Assembly: GCF_004768465.1 (NCBI RefSeq) | Contig: NZ_SRMF01000002.1 | Coordinates: 163,606-227,605 of the forward strand | Direction: 5' to 3' | DNA from: Natronospirillum operosum | Lineage (GTDB): Bacteria > Pseudomonadota > Gammaproteobacteria > Pseudomonadales > Natronospirillaceae | Length of the DNA stretch: 64,000 nucleotides | Notes under the pieces: generated by a model | The model's database searches: none | What the model was told of the DNA's origin: nothing | What the model saw: only the letters and a program-made list of their open reading frames with translations | Shown here: piece by piece, positions 16,067-24,961 of the stretch | How positions within the stretch are numbered: position 1 is the stretch's first letter | How the letters are laid out: the number at the start of each line of letters is the position of its first letter | Made by a program: the position numbers and the translations under genes

Positions 16067-17233
16067 ATGCAGTGGTTGACCTACCCCATCCAACGTCTCC
16101 TGAACGCCGCCCAGTCAACCGGCGACAGTCGCCTGCTGCAGTTGGCCAGCGCCAGTTTCCTGTGCACCCTGGTAACGGCGATGCTGGCTGTCTTCATGCA
16201 GGCACTGGTACCCATTGTGGTGGTGTTTCTGGTGCTCTGTGCCTACATCAGCCTGGTTGCTCTGGCACTGCAGTCGCGCCGCCATCAGGCCCTGGCAGCC
16301 CTGTGCGCCAGCATTAGCGATGACCATGCTCTGCCCAACCTCTATGGCGTTGACCCGGACGGACTGGGCAGCGGACGTCAGCCCATGCTGGACGATCTGC
16401 AGCGCCACTGGCGGCACCGGCAGGAACTGCAGCATCGGCTGGACGAGATCGCCCATGCTTCCCGGGAATTGCGTGCCAGCGCCTCTCGGGTGGCTCGCAA
16501 TGCCGAACAGCAGAACGAGACAGCAGGCACTGCCGCGGCAGCGACCGAGCAAATGACCCAGAGTATTCGCGAAGTCGCCGACCTGGCAGAGCACTCTCGT
16601 GCAGCCTGTGCCGAAACCGGCAGTCAGCTGACGCATGGCATCCGGCAACTGACCAATCTGGTGCAGTCAATCACCGAAATGGCGCACACCACCCAGTCTA
16701 CCCACGACCGGATCCTAGAGTTGAACCAGCACTTCAGCAGTATCAATCAGGCTTCCGACACCATCGAGAGCATCGCCGAGCAAACCAACCTGCTGGCCCT
16801 GAATGCGGCCATCGAAGCTGCCCGGGCCGGCGAGCAGGGTCGCGGCTTCAGTGTGGTGGCCGACGAGGTACGCCATCTGGCCGCCCGCAGCCAGACTTCG
16901 GCAGCCGAGATCAGCCGCAATATTACCACCGTCGATCAGCAGATCCGCGCCACCACCGACCAGGTCAACCGGCTGACGGCGCAGGCCGAGCAGAGCGCCC
17001 AGACCTCGAATACCGTGATGACCCTGCTGCGCACCGTTGAGGACACCACGCGCGACCTGCAGCAGCAGATTGAGCAGGTCGCCGTCAGTACCGAACAGCA
17101 GAGCCAGGCCGTCGATGCCATTGCGGCGCTGTCCGAGCAGGCCCGACGCGGCAATGAAGACAACCTGCATGCGGCCGCCCGCACCCAGGAGATCGCCGGC
17201 CACCTGACCACACTGACCGAGGAAGCGTCATGA
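16067..17233 (+). CDS. Methyl-accepting chemotaxis protein with minimal periplasmic region
   Basis: 388 residues from the ATG at 16067; an upstream in-frame ATG at 15962 lies inside the terminator and is rejected. Two adjacent membrane helices (about 24-65) are joined by a very short loop, so there is no periplasmic ligand domain. The rest is a cytoplasmic signalling coiled coil with the conserved tip [29 protein letters not shown], which binds CheA/CheW. No HAMP motif is obvious. The stop overlaps the next gene by 4 bp, and that gene encodes a NIT-like protein, suggesting the sensor is supplied in trans. A sigma54 site lies upstream but a terminator intervenes. Confidence 0.9.
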   Translation: MQWLTYPIQRLLNAAQSTGDSRLLQLASASFLCTLVTAMLAVFMQALVPIVVVFLVLCAYISLVALALQSRRHQALAALCASISDDHALPNLYGVDPDGLGSGRQPMLDDLQRHWRHRQELQHRLDEIAHASRELRASASRVARNAEQQNETAGTAAAATEQMTQSIREVADLAEHSRAACAETGSQLTHGIRQLTNLVQSITEMAHTTQSTHDRILELNQHFSSINQASDTIESIAEQTNLLALNAAIEAARAGEQGRGFSVVADEVRHLAARSQTSAAEISRNITTVDQQIRATTDQVNRLTAQAEQSAQTSNTVMTLLRTVEDTTRDLQQQIEQVAVSTEQQSQAVDAIAALSEQARRGNEDNLHAAARTQEIAGHLTTLTEEAS

Positions 17234-18093
17234 TCCATCTGACACCGGAGCTGGTTTTCAGCCTCAGCCTTGCCATCCTGGCCCTGGCGGTTTTGCCGCT
17301 GGTGCACATCGCCTTTCGGCGCCATCGACGCCAGCAACTGGCCAGACATCAGCACCAGCTCGCCCTGCTGCGCCACCTGATCGCCGGCCTGCAGAAGCAC
17401 AGGGGCCTCAGTCAGGGTGTTCTGAACGGTGATCCCAGCCTGGCCACTGAACTGCAGCACACCCGGCACCAGCTGGACCAGTGCTTTGGCGCCACCCGTG
17501 GCCTGGATACCGACCACGGCGACCGCTGGGAGGCGCTGCTCAACCACTGGTCACGACTGCGGGCCCGGCAGACCAGAGATGCGGACGACAACCTGCGCCA
17601 GCATCATCAACTGATCCGCAACAGTCTGATGCTGCTGGAAGATGTTGCCACCGCCATGGACCTGACTCTGGGTCGGCCTGAGCTCTCCTATCTGCCGCGC
17701 ATCTGGCATGAAGTCATGCAGGCTGCTGAATGGTCAGGTCAGGCCAGAGCACTCGGCACCGGCATGGCCGCAACCGGCGCCAGCACACCGGCGCAACGGG
17801 TGCGGCTGCGTTTTCTGCACGGCAAGATTGAGATGCTGACCTGGACCGCCATGAAATCCCTGCGTGAGCATGAAGCTGCCCAGACGGAGCATCCGCTGTC
17901 CGATGCCCTGAGTCGAGTCGACCCGGCGGTCAGCAACTTGCTGAACTGCATCGAAAGTCGCCTGCTGCAGACCGAACAACCTGCCCTCGACGCCCGGCAG
18001 TATTTTCACCTGGCCACCCGCGCCGTCGATGAACTGCTGGGGCTGGTCGATGCTGCACTGGCTCATCTGGAGACCACGGCAGCCCGGCCCTGA
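17230..18093 (+). CDS. Membrane-anchored NIT-like sensor protein coupled to the chemoreceptor
   Basis: 287 residues. One N-terminal membrane helix (about 8-28), then an all-helical domain. [20 protein letters not shown] is close to the LQ-x-ER-G-x-S signature of NIT (nitrate/nitrite-sensing) domains. No signalling or catalytic domain follows, so it is a stand-alone sensor or adaptor. The start ATG overlaps the chemoreceptor stop (ATGA). Because the chemoreceptor lacks its own sensory domain, the two probably act together. Ligand unknown; NIT domains bind nitrate or nitrite in some proteins. Topology (cytoplasmic versus periplasmic) is not settled: Arg-rich FRRHRRQ after the helix favours the domain being cytoplasmic. 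Confidence 0.65.
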   Translation: MIHLTPELVFSLSLAILALAVLPLVHIAFRRHRRQQLARHQHQLALLRHLIAGLQKHRGLSQGVLNGDPSLATELQHTRHQLDQCFGATRGLDTDHGDRWEALLNHWSRLRARQTRDADDNLRQHHQLIRNSLMLLEDVATAMDLTLGRPELSYLPRIWHEVMQAAEWSGQARALGTGMAATGASTPAQRVRLRFLHGKIEMLTWTAMKSLREHEAAQTEHPLSDALSRVDPAVSNLLNCIESRLLQTEQPALDARQYFHLATRAVDELLGLVDAALAHLETTAARP

Positions 18094-18218
18094 AGACCCC
18101 CACAGCCCGGCCAGAGGCTGCAGGCGTCGCCCGGTCTGCATTGTCCTGCAATCCCTCACCCTCCTGCCCCGGCGCAACCGCCAGCCGTCACTGTACGACT
18201 TTCTGTGCTGCGCTGAAT

Positions 18219-18246
18219 TTGACAGAGCGCTGACAATAAACATACT
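18219..18246 (+). promoter_or_regulatory. Sigma70-type promoter of the GbsR gene
   Basis: TTGACA (18219-18224) and CATACT (18241-18246) with a 16-bp spacer lie about 80 bp upstream of the gbsR-like ATG. Confidence 0.55.
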
Positions 18247-18253
18247 GTGTAAT

Positions 18254-18275
18254 ACGTTTAAAAAATATTAAACGT
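18254..18275. promoter_or_regulatory. Candidate GbsR autoregulatory operator
   Basis: ACGTTTAA (18254-18261) and TTAAACGT (18268-18275) are exact reverse complements separated by six bases. The dyad sits just after the -10 element of the gbsR promoter, where a bound repressor would block transcription. Confidence 0.5.
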
Positions 18276-18324
18276 TCGAAATAGCGTTAATAAAACAGTC
18301 ACATGTGCCCGTTAGAGTCGCTCT

Positions 18325-18945
18325 ATGAATCATGAAAACCCCGCTGTGTCGGCGTCCGGTGAGTCACTGGATGAACCGGCCGCCATGGAAAAACTGGATG
18401 AAGTCAGGTCATTGGTTGTGAACTCCATCGCCCAGACAATGGACCACTACGGCGTCAGTGCCACCACGGCACTGCTGTATGGTCTGATGTACTTTCATGA
18501 TGACCCCATCACGCTGGATGAGATGTGCACCAAGATGGGCATGAGCAAGGGCAGCATGAGCACCGGAGTGCGCAAGCTGCTGGAAAACAGAATGGTCCAC
18601 CGGACCTTCCGGCCCGGCGAGCGCAAGGATCTCTATCGGGCAGAAGAGGATTTCTACAAGAACTTCATCAACTTCTTCTGCCGCAAGTGGGAAGACGAAA
18701 TCACCATCAACATGAAAGCCATCGAGGAGGCTCAGGCCGCCTACGATGACCTGCTGCAGAGCTACGAGCTGCCGCTGAGCGTGCGCCGGCGCATCGAGAA
18801 AGACCGCACCAAGATCGAGGAGTCCAAGGAATACTACTGGTTTCTGGAGCGCCTGATCGACCGCTGCGAGTCTGGTGAACTGCTGCGCTGGCTGTCCGAA
18901 GATACCGACAGCGAGCGCCGGCGCCGCCAGGGCAGAGGCCGATAG
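18325..18945 (+). CDS. GbsR/MarR-family transcriptional regulator
   Basis: 206 residues. The winged helix-turn-helix spans about residues 30-105, with LYFHDDPITLDEMCTKMGMSKGSMSTGVRKLLE-type wording (a GbsR hallmark) and a basic wing GERKDLYR. GbsR proteins are choline-sensing repressors of glycine-betaine synthesis or uptake genes. The C-terminus ends in an Arg-rich tail (ERRRRQGRGR). An inverted repeat downstream of its promoter is a likely autoregulatory site. It is followed 9 bp later by a HAD phosphatase, so these two are probably one operon. Targets in this window are not evident. Confidence 0.85.
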   Translation: MNHENPAVSASGESLDEPAAMEKLDEVRSLVVNSIAQTMDHYGVSATTALLYGLMYFHDDPITLDEMCTKMGMSKGSMSTGVRKLLENRMVHRTFRPGERKDLYRAEEDFYKNFINFFCRKWEDEITINMKAIEEAQAAYDDLLQSYELPLSVRRRIEKDRTKIEESKEYYWFLERLIDRCESGELLRWLSEDTDSERRRRQGRGR

Positions 18946-18954
18946 GACCAGCGT

Positions 18955-19740
18955 ATGGACCCACTGGATCAGACACAGACCCGCGCCAGCCATATCCGCA
19001 TCGACGGTCAGTCCTTTGCCGATATTCAGGCCATCCTGTTCGACAAGGATGGCACCCTGCTGGTCTTCGAACCGCTGTGGCTGGGCTGGCTTGAGCGCGT
19101 GCTGACGCTGCTGGCACAGCAGGGCAGTCCGCTGCCGACAGCCGAGACCCTGGTCACCCTGGGGGTCACGCCGGACCTGAAGCACTGCCACCCTACCGGC
19201 GCGCTGGCCATCGGCACCCTCAACGATGTGCGCGCCCTGCTGGCACTGGGTCTGTATCGCCACCACGGCCTGCCCTGGAACGAGGCGATACAGCGCGTTT
19301 ATCTGGCTGCCGAGCAGGCCCTGCAGACCATAGGGCCCGAGCATCTGGCTCCCATGCCCGGGTTGCTGAATCTGCTCGCGCAGGCACGGACTCTGGGCAT
19401 ACCGCTGGCGGTTGTGACCGCTGACGATACCGAGAGCGCCCGTGCACAACTGGCCCAGCTCGGTGTGGACAACAGTTTTGCCGCCATTCTCGGCCACGAT
19501 GCCGTGGCCCGCGGCAAGCCATTCCCGGATATGGCCCTGCAGGCCTGCAGGGAGCTGGGTGTTGAACCGGCTCAGACGCTGCTGTTCGGCGATTCCAATG
19601 GTGATCTCCGGATGGCCCGCGCCGCCGGGCTCGCCGGCGCCATCGGCCTGTACCCGCAAGGCCGTGACAGCAGCCATCTGCGGGATGCAGATCGCGTTAT
19701 TACCGACTTTACCGGTGTGGTTGTCGAGGCGCCGACCTGA
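18955..19740 (+). CDS. HAD-superfamily hydrolase (phosphoglycolate phosphatase-like)
   Basis: 261 residues. HAD motif I is AILFDKDGTLL (nucleophile and acid/base Asp), motif II VVTADD (Thr), motif III the Lys in RGKPFPDM, and motif IV LLFGDSNGDLRMARAAG. A helical C1 cap lies between motifs I and II (about 45-130), as in phosphoglycolate phosphatases. Likely a cytoplasmic small-molecule phosphatase; substrate unknown. It follows the GbsR-type gene by 9 bp and precedes the ABC transporter operon, from which a hairpin separates it. Confidence 0.85.
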   Translation: MDPLDQTQTRASHIRIDGQSFADIQAILFDKDGTLLVFEPLWLGWLERVLTLLAQQGSPLPTAETLVTLGVTPDLKHCHPTGALAIGTLNDVRALLALGLYRHHGLPWNEAIQRVYLAAEQALQTIGPEHLAPMPGLLNLLAQARTLGIPLAVVTADDTESARAQLAQLGVDNSFAAILGHDAVARGKPFPDMALQACRELGVEPAQTLLFGDSNGDLRMARAAGLAGAIGLYPQGRDSSHLRDADRVITDFTGVVVEAPT

Positions 19741-19755
19741 CGATCGCACGACACC

Positions 19756-19785
19756 GTTCACTGACCCCTGGCAGGGCCGGTGAAC
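19756..19785 (+). terminator. Hairpin after the HAD gene
   Basis: GTTCAC...GTGAAC outer arms enclose CCCTGGCAGGG. There is no T run, so termination strength is uncertain; it separates the HAD gene from the transporter operon. Confidence 0.4.
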
Positions 19786-19842
19786 CAATGATGACAAGAA
19801 AGACCAATCACACTACAGAGAAAAACAGAAAAGGGTACGACC

Positions 19843-21435
19843 ATGTCTAGAGAACTCAACTTTCTGAGCCAACAAGTCATTCTGGGCCGCCTGTCGCGGC
19901 GCGATTTTCTGGGCCGTGCGGCGGCACTGGGCATCAGCATTCCAGTCGCCACCAGCATGCTGAGCAGCGCCGCACTGGCCGCCAGCCCCGTCAAGGGCGG
20001 CAGCCTGCGCGCCGGCATGCAGGGCGGCGAATCCACCGACAGCCTGGACCCTGCGCTGTGGACCAGTCAGGTTCAGCATTCATTCGGCCAGTCCTGGGGC
20101 GAGGCGCTGACCAATGTGTCGCCCGAGGGTGATCTGGTACCGCGCCTGGCCGAAGAGGTTCACTCCTCCGATGACGCCCGTGAATGGACCTTCAAGCTGC
20201 GCCGCGGCATCCAGTTTCACAATGGCAAGGAAATGGATGCGGACGATGTGGTGGCCACGCTGGAGCGCCATTCCGATGAAGACTCCCAGTCCGGTGCCCT
20301 CGGCATCATGCGCGGCATCGAGTCCGTGCGCAAAACCGGCAACTACGAAGTGGTGGTGACCACAACCGAGGCCAATGCCGACCTGCCTTTCCTGCTGTCC
20401 GACTACCATCTGATGATCCAGCCCAATGGCGGCAAGGATGCGCCGGAAGCCGGCATCGGCACCGGCCCCTACCGGGTGGTCGAATTTGAACCGGGCGTGC
20501 GTCAGCGCGCCGTGCGCTTCGAGAACTACTGGAACCCGGACGAGTTCGGCCATGCCGACGAGATCGAGATCCTGATCATCAATGACACCACCTCGCGCAT
20601 GGCAGCCCTGCAGAGTGGCCAGGTGGATGTGGTCAACCGGGTGGAGCCCAGCATTGTGGATCGCGTCGCCAACCTGTCCAATGTTCAGGTGCAGAGCGTA
20701 TCCGGCCGGGCGCACTACGTATTTGTCATGCACTGCGACACCGCGCCGTTTGACAACAATGACCTGCGCCTGGCGCTGAAGTACGCCATGGACCGGGAAG
20801 ACATGGTCAACCGCATACTGCGCGGCTATGGCACCATCGGCAACGACTTCCCGATCAATGCCGCCTATCCGCTGTTCCCGGAAGACATTCCACAGCGTGA
20901 ATTCGACCTGGATCGTGCCGCCTACCACTATCGCCGCTCTGGTCATGACGGGCCCGTTGTCTTGCGCACGTCAGAAGTGGCCTTCCCGGGTGCCGTGGAC
21001 GCTGCCCAGCTGTTCCAGCAGAGCGCAGCCCAGGCCGGTATCGACATTGAAGTGCGCCGTGAGCCCGGCGACGGCTACTGGTCCGAGGTATGGAATGCGC
21101 AGCCGTTCTGTGCGTCCTACTGGAGCGGCCGTCCGACCCAGGACCAGATGTATTCCACAGCCTATATCTCCAACGCAGACTGGAATGACACCCGCTTCAA
21201 GCGCGACGACTTCGACCAACTGGCGCGGCAGGCCCGTGGTGAACTGGACGAGGCTCGCCGTCAGGAGATGTATCGGGACATGGGTCTGATGGTGCGTGAC
21301 GAGGGCGGCCTGATCCTGCCCATGTTCAATGACTACATCGAGGCCACCAGCGACCGCGTGCAGGGCTGGACGCCGCATCCGATGGGCGAAATGATGTCCG
21401 GCTATGCGCTGTCCCGTCTCTGGCTCAGCGCCTGA
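19843..21435 (+). CDS. Peptide/nickel-type ABC transporter substrate-binding protein, Tat-exported
   Basis: 530 residues, SBP family 5. The N-terminus has a twin-arginine motif in LSRRDFLGRAAALG and a hydrophobic stretch ending SSAALAAS, so it is likely exported folded by Tat. The mature part includes YNP-like landmarks: RLAEEVHSSDDAREWTFKLRRGIQFHNGK (family 5 signature region) and FDNNDLRLALKYAMDREDMV. AAGGG precedes the ATG. It is first in a four-gene operon with two permeases and a fused ATPase. Ligands for the family include di- and oligopeptides, opines and metal chelates; the specific ligand is not deducible. The convergent neighbour is an ectoine-degradation operon. Confidence 0.92.
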   Translation: MSRELNFLSQQVILGRLSRRDFLGRAAALGISIPVATSMLSSAALAASPVKGGSLRAGMQGGESTDSLDPALWTSQVQHSFGQSWGEALTNVSPEGDLVPRLAEEVHSSDDAREWTFKLRRGIQFHNGKEMDADDVVATLERHSDEDSQSGALGIMRGIESVRKTGNYEVVVTTTEANADLPFLLSDYHLMIQPNGGKDAPEAGIGTGPYRVVEFEPGVRQRAVRFENYWNPDEFGHADEIEILIINDTTSRMAALQSGQVDVVNRVEPSIVDRVANLSNVQVQSVSGRAHYVFVMHCDTAPFDNNDLRLALKYAMDREDMVNRILRGYGTIGNDFPINAAYPLFPEDIPQREFDLDRAAYHYRRSGHDGPVVLRTSEVAFPGAVDAAQLFQQSAAQAGIDIEVRREPGDGYWSEVWNAQPFCASYWSGRPTQDQMYSTAYISNADWNDTRFKRDDFDQLARQARGELDEARRQEMYRDMGLMVRDEGGLILPMFNDYIEATSDRVQGWTPHPMGEMMSGYALSRLWLSA

Positions 21436-21455
21436 ACCGATAATTCGTAATCATT

Positions 21456-22415
21456 ATGAATAGTCTGATTGCAAGACTGATTGCCCAGCGCCTCGCGCTG
21501 GGCATCTCCCTTCTGTTTGCGGTTTCCATGCTGATCTTCGCCGGCACCCAGATTCTGCCGGGTGACGTGGCCCAGTCGATTCTCGGCCAGGGCGCCACCC
21601 CGGAAGCGCTGGCCAATATCCGGCGCGAGCTGGGGCTGGATCAACCCGCCTGGCAACGCTATCTGAGTTGGCTGGGTGGCATCCTGCAAGGCGATCTGGG
21701 CACCGCATTGTCCAATAACCGGGATATCGCGGAAAGCCTGGGTCGGCGGGTGAACAATACCCTCTTCCTGGCCTTCTGGACCGCCGTGGTTGCTGTCCCG
21801 CTGGCCATACTGCTCGGTCTGGTGGCGGTACGCTATCAGAACCGCTGGCCGGACCGGCTGATTTCCGGCTCGACGCTGACGGCCATTTCACTGCCGGAAT
21901 TCTTTATCGGCTATCTGCTGATCTATTTCTTTGCCGTGCAACTGAACTGGTTTCCCAGTGTGGCCAGTGTGCACGACCGCATGAATCTGGGTGAGCGGCT
22001 GCATGCCATTGCACTGCCGGCAGCCACACTGACGCTGGTCATACTGGCGCACATGATGCGCATGACCCGCGCTGCCATTCTCAATGTGATGCAGTCCGCC
22101 TATATCGAAACGGCCGAACTCAAGGGCCTGCGCAGCCTGCTGATCATCTGGCGCCATGCTTTTCCCAATGCGGTCTCACCGGTGGTCAATGTGGTCATGA
22201 TCAATCTGGCCTTCCTGGTGGTCGGCGTGGTCGTGGTGGAGGTCATCTTCGTCTACCCGGGCATGGGTCAGTACCTGATCGACCATGTGTCCAAGCGCGA
22301 CATCCCCGTGGTGCAGGCCGTGTGCCTGATCTTCGCGGCGGTCTACATCGGCCTCAACATGATCGCCGATCTGGTATCCATTCTGTCCAATCCGCGCCTG
22401 CGGCATCCGAAATAA
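21456..22415 (+). CDS. ABC transporter permease (DppB-like)
   Basis: 319 residues, about six membrane helices. Typical DppB opening (ARLIAQRLALGISLLFAVSMLIF) and the EAA-loop segment YIETAELKGLRSLLIIWRHAFPNAVSPVV that contacts the ATPase. ILPGDVAQSILGQGATPEALANIRRELGLDQP is the usual periplasmic part. It sits 20 bp after the binding-protein gene and 9 bp before the second permease, so is cotranscribed. Confidence 0.93.
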   Translation: MNSLIARLIAQRLALGISLLFAVSMLIFAGTQILPGDVAQSILGQGATPEALANIRRELGLDQPAWQRYLSWLGGILQGDLGTALSNNRDIAESLGRRVNNTLFLAFWTAVVAVPLAILLGLVAVRYQNRWPDRLISGSTLTAISLPEFFIGYLLIYFFAVQLNWFPSVASVHDRMNLGERLHAIALPAATLTLVILAHMMRMTRAAILNVMQSAYIETAELKGLRSLLIIWRHAFPNAVSPVVNVVMINLAFLVVGVVVVEVIFVYPGMGQYLIDHVSKRDIPVVQAVCLIFAAVYIGLNMIADLVSILSNPRLRHPK

Positions 22416-22424
22416 GGAGAGATC

Positions 22425-23246
22425 ATGCTGCGACATATGCCTGTAACCGCCATGATCGGCCTGCTGCTGACGGTGCTGTTTCTGTTCTGCGCCGTGTTTG
22501 CGCCCTGGATTGCGCCCTACTCCATGGCCGAGGTGGTGGGCAACCCCTGGGAGCCCCGTTCTGCCGAAGCCCTGCTCGGCACCGACAACATCGGCCGGGA
22601 TCTGCTGTCGCGCCTGATCTATGGCGCCCGCACCACCATTACCATCGCCGCTCTGGCCACCATACTGGCGTTCAGCCTGGGCAGTGTGCTGGGCATTCTG
22701 GCCGCCGTTCTGGGCGGCTGGGCCGATCAACTGATGTCACGCGGGGTGGACCTGCTGATGTCGATTCCTACGCTGATCTTCGCGCTGCTGATTCTGTCGG
22801 TCATGCCCAGCACCATTGCCGTGCTGGTGGTGGTCATGGGCGTGCTCGACAGCACCCGCGTCTATCGTCTGGCCCGTGCCGTGGCGGTGGATCTGAATGT
22901 GCAGGATTTCGTGGAAGCTGCCCGCCTGCGCGGCGAGGGCCGAACCTGGATCATCTTCCGGGAAATCCTGCCTAATGCCCTGGCACCGCTGATTGCCGAA
23001 CTGGGCCTGCGGTTCATCTTCGCTGTGCTGTTCCTGTCTTCGCTGTCGTTCCTTGGCCTGGGAGTCCAGCCGCCGGACGCGGACTGGGGCTCGCTGGTAC
23101 GGGAAAACCGCCAGGGCATCGTGTTCGGTGTACCGGCGGCACTGATTCCGGCCGCCGCGATTGCAGCGCTGGCCATCTCGGTCAATCTGGTCGCCGACTG
23201 GATTCTGAAACAGAAAACGGATCTGAAAGGAGGTCGCAGTGGCTGA
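22425..23246 (+). CDS. ABC transporter permease (DppC-like)
   Basis: 273 residues with about six membrane helices. LLGTDNIGRDLLSRLIYGARTT is the DppC signature, and FVEAARLRGEGRTWIIFREILPNALAPLI is the EAA loop. AAGGAGAG precedes the ATG. The last codons overlap the GTG start of the ATPase gene, indicating translational coupling. It pairs with the DppB-like protein to form the channel. Confidence 0.93.
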   Translation: MLRHMPVTAMIGLLLTVLFLFCAVFAPWIAPYSMAEVVGNPWEPRSAEALLGTDNIGRDLLSRLIYGARTTITIAALATILAFSLGSVLGILAAVLGGWADQLMSRGVDLLMSIPTLIFALLILSVMPSTIAVLVVVMGVLDSTRVYRLARAVAVDLNVQDFVEAARLRGEGRTWIIFREILPNALAPLIAELGLRFIFAVLFLSSLSFLGLGVQPPDADWGSLVRENRQGIVFGVPAALIPAAAIAALAISVNLVADWILKQKTDLKGGRSG

Positions 23247-24879
23247 TCAACTGCTCGACATACGCAACCTGAAGATCGAGGCCACGCTGCGCCCGCCAGG
23301 TGAAAAGCCGCACGATGTCACCATTGTCGAAGACATCAATCTGAGTCTGCCGCGGGGCCGGGTGCTGGGCCTGATCGGGGAATCCGGCGCCGGCAAGTCG
23401 ACCATCGGGCTGTCACCGGCCGGCTACGGGCGCGGTGGCGTGCGCATTACTGGCGGTGAGATCAACGTCAACGGGCGCAATATCCTCGAGCTTGGGGCCA
23501 GCAGCATGCGCGCGCTGCGCGGCAAGGAAGTCTGCTATGTGGCCCAGTCGGCAGCGGCGGCTTTCAACCCGGCCCACAGAATCATGGATCAGGTCATCGA
23601 GGCCACCCTGTGGCACGGCCTGGCTTCGCGCAAGCAGGCCGAGAAACGCGCTGTCGAACTGTTCCGCAAGTTGGGCCTGCCCGACCCGGAGCACTTCGGT
23701 GAACGCTACCCGCACCAGGTGTCGGGCGGGCAGTTGCAGCGCGCCATGACGGCCATGGCCCTGTGTTCGGAGCCGGATCTGATCATCTTTGATGAACCCA
23801 CGACGGCGCTGGATGTGACCACCCAGATGGATGTACTGGCGGCCATCAAGGAGGCCATTCGCGATACCGGTGTCAGTGCGCTCTACATCACCCATGATCT
23901 GGCCGTGGTGGCTCAGGTGGCCGACGAGATCATGGTGTTGCGCCATGGCAAAATGGTTGAACACGGCGAAACCCGGCAAATCATTGAAAACCCGCAGCAA
24001 GAATATACCCAGCGTCTGGTATCGGTACGGTCCATTGACCATACCGCCAAGTCACCTGGCGAGCCCATCCTGACCGTGAACGGCATTACCGCCCGCTACG
24101 GCAAGGCGGGTATTGGCAAGCCGGTGCTCGACGACGTCTCGGTCGCCATCACGCCCGGGCAAACGCTGGCCGTGGTGGGCGAGTCCGGCTCCGGCAAGTC
24201 TACCCTGGCGCGGGTGATTACCGGTCTGTTGCCTCCGGAGAAGGGCAATATCCAGTTTGACGGGCGCACGCTGAAAGCGGCCTTGAAACAGCGCAAGAAG
24301 GAAGACCTGCGCCAGTTGCAGATGATCTACCAGATGGCGGATGTGGCCATGAACCCGCGTCACACGGTGGGCACCATCATCGGCCGGCCGCTGGAGTTCT
24401 ACTTTGGTTTGCGCGGCCGGAAGCAGCGCGCACGGGTAATCGAGTTGCTGGAGCAGATCGAACTGGGCCCGGAGTTCCATGAGCGCTATCCGGCCGAGCT
24501 GTCCGGCGGCCAGAAGCAGCGCATCTGTATCGCCCGCGCGCTGGCGGCGGACCCGAAGCTGATTATCTGTGACGAGGTGACCAGTGCGCTGGACCCTCTG
24601 GTGGCGGACGGCATCCTGAAACTGCTGCTGCGGCTGCAGGAAGAACATCGGGTGGCTTATCTGTTCATAACGCATGATCTGGCGACGGTGAAAGCCATCG
24701 CGGATTCGATTGCGGTGATGTACCAGGGCCAGGTGGTGCGCTATGGCACGCGGGATGAAGTGCTGGCACCGCCGTTCGATGACTATACGGATCTGCTGCT
24801 GTCTTCGGTGCCGCAGATGCGTGTCGGCTGGCTGGAGGAAGCCTTCAGCCAGCGCCGCATGGAGGCGCAGGGGAACTAG
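23239..24879 (+). CDS. Fused dual ABC ATPase (DppD-DppF type)
   Basis: 546 residues carrying two complete ATPase domains. The first (about 1-265) has Walker [10 protein letters not shown], signature [14 protein letters not shown] and Walker [13 protein letters not shown]. The second (about 275-540) has Walker [10 protein letters not shown], signature [14 protein letters not shown] and Walker [13 protein letters not shown]. The fusion replaces separate DppD and DppF subunits. The start is GTG at 23239, directly after an AAAGGAGG site, inside the end of the permease gene. It is last in the operon; no terminator is clear in 24880-24961, where the convergent aldehyde dehydrogenase gene ends. Confidence 0.93.
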   Translation: MADQLLDIRNLKIEATLRPPGEKPHDVTIVEDINLSLPRGRVLGLIGESGAGKSTIGLSPAGYGRGGVRITGGEINVNGRNILELGASSMRALRGKEVCYVAQSAAAAFNPAHRIMDQVIEATLWHGLASRKQAEKRAVELFRKLGLPDPEHFGERYPHQVSGGQLQRAMTAMALCSEPDLIIFDEPTTALDVTTQMDVLAAIKEAIRDTGVSALYITHDLAVVAQVADEIMVLRHGKMVEHGETRQIIENPQQEYTQRLVSVRSIDHTAKSPGEPILTVNGITARYGKAGIGKPVLDDVSVAITPGQTLAVVGESGSGKSTLARVITGLLPPEKGNIQFDGRTLKAALKQRKKEDLRQLQMIYQMADVAMNPRHTVGTIIGRPLEFYFGLRGRKQRARVIELLEQIELGPEFHERYPAELSGGQKQRICIARALAADPKLIICDEVTSALDPLVADGILKLLLRLQEEHRVAYLFITHDLATVKAIADSIAVMYQGQVVRYGTRDEVLAPPFDDYTDLLLSSVPQMRVGWLEEAFSQRRMEAQGN

Positions 24880-24961
24880 TAGCGACCTTGTACCGTGCCT
24901 TGGTTGGTGCCTGGTGGCGCTTCACAGTGGGTGCCGATCGGACCGCAGCCGAAACCGGCCT

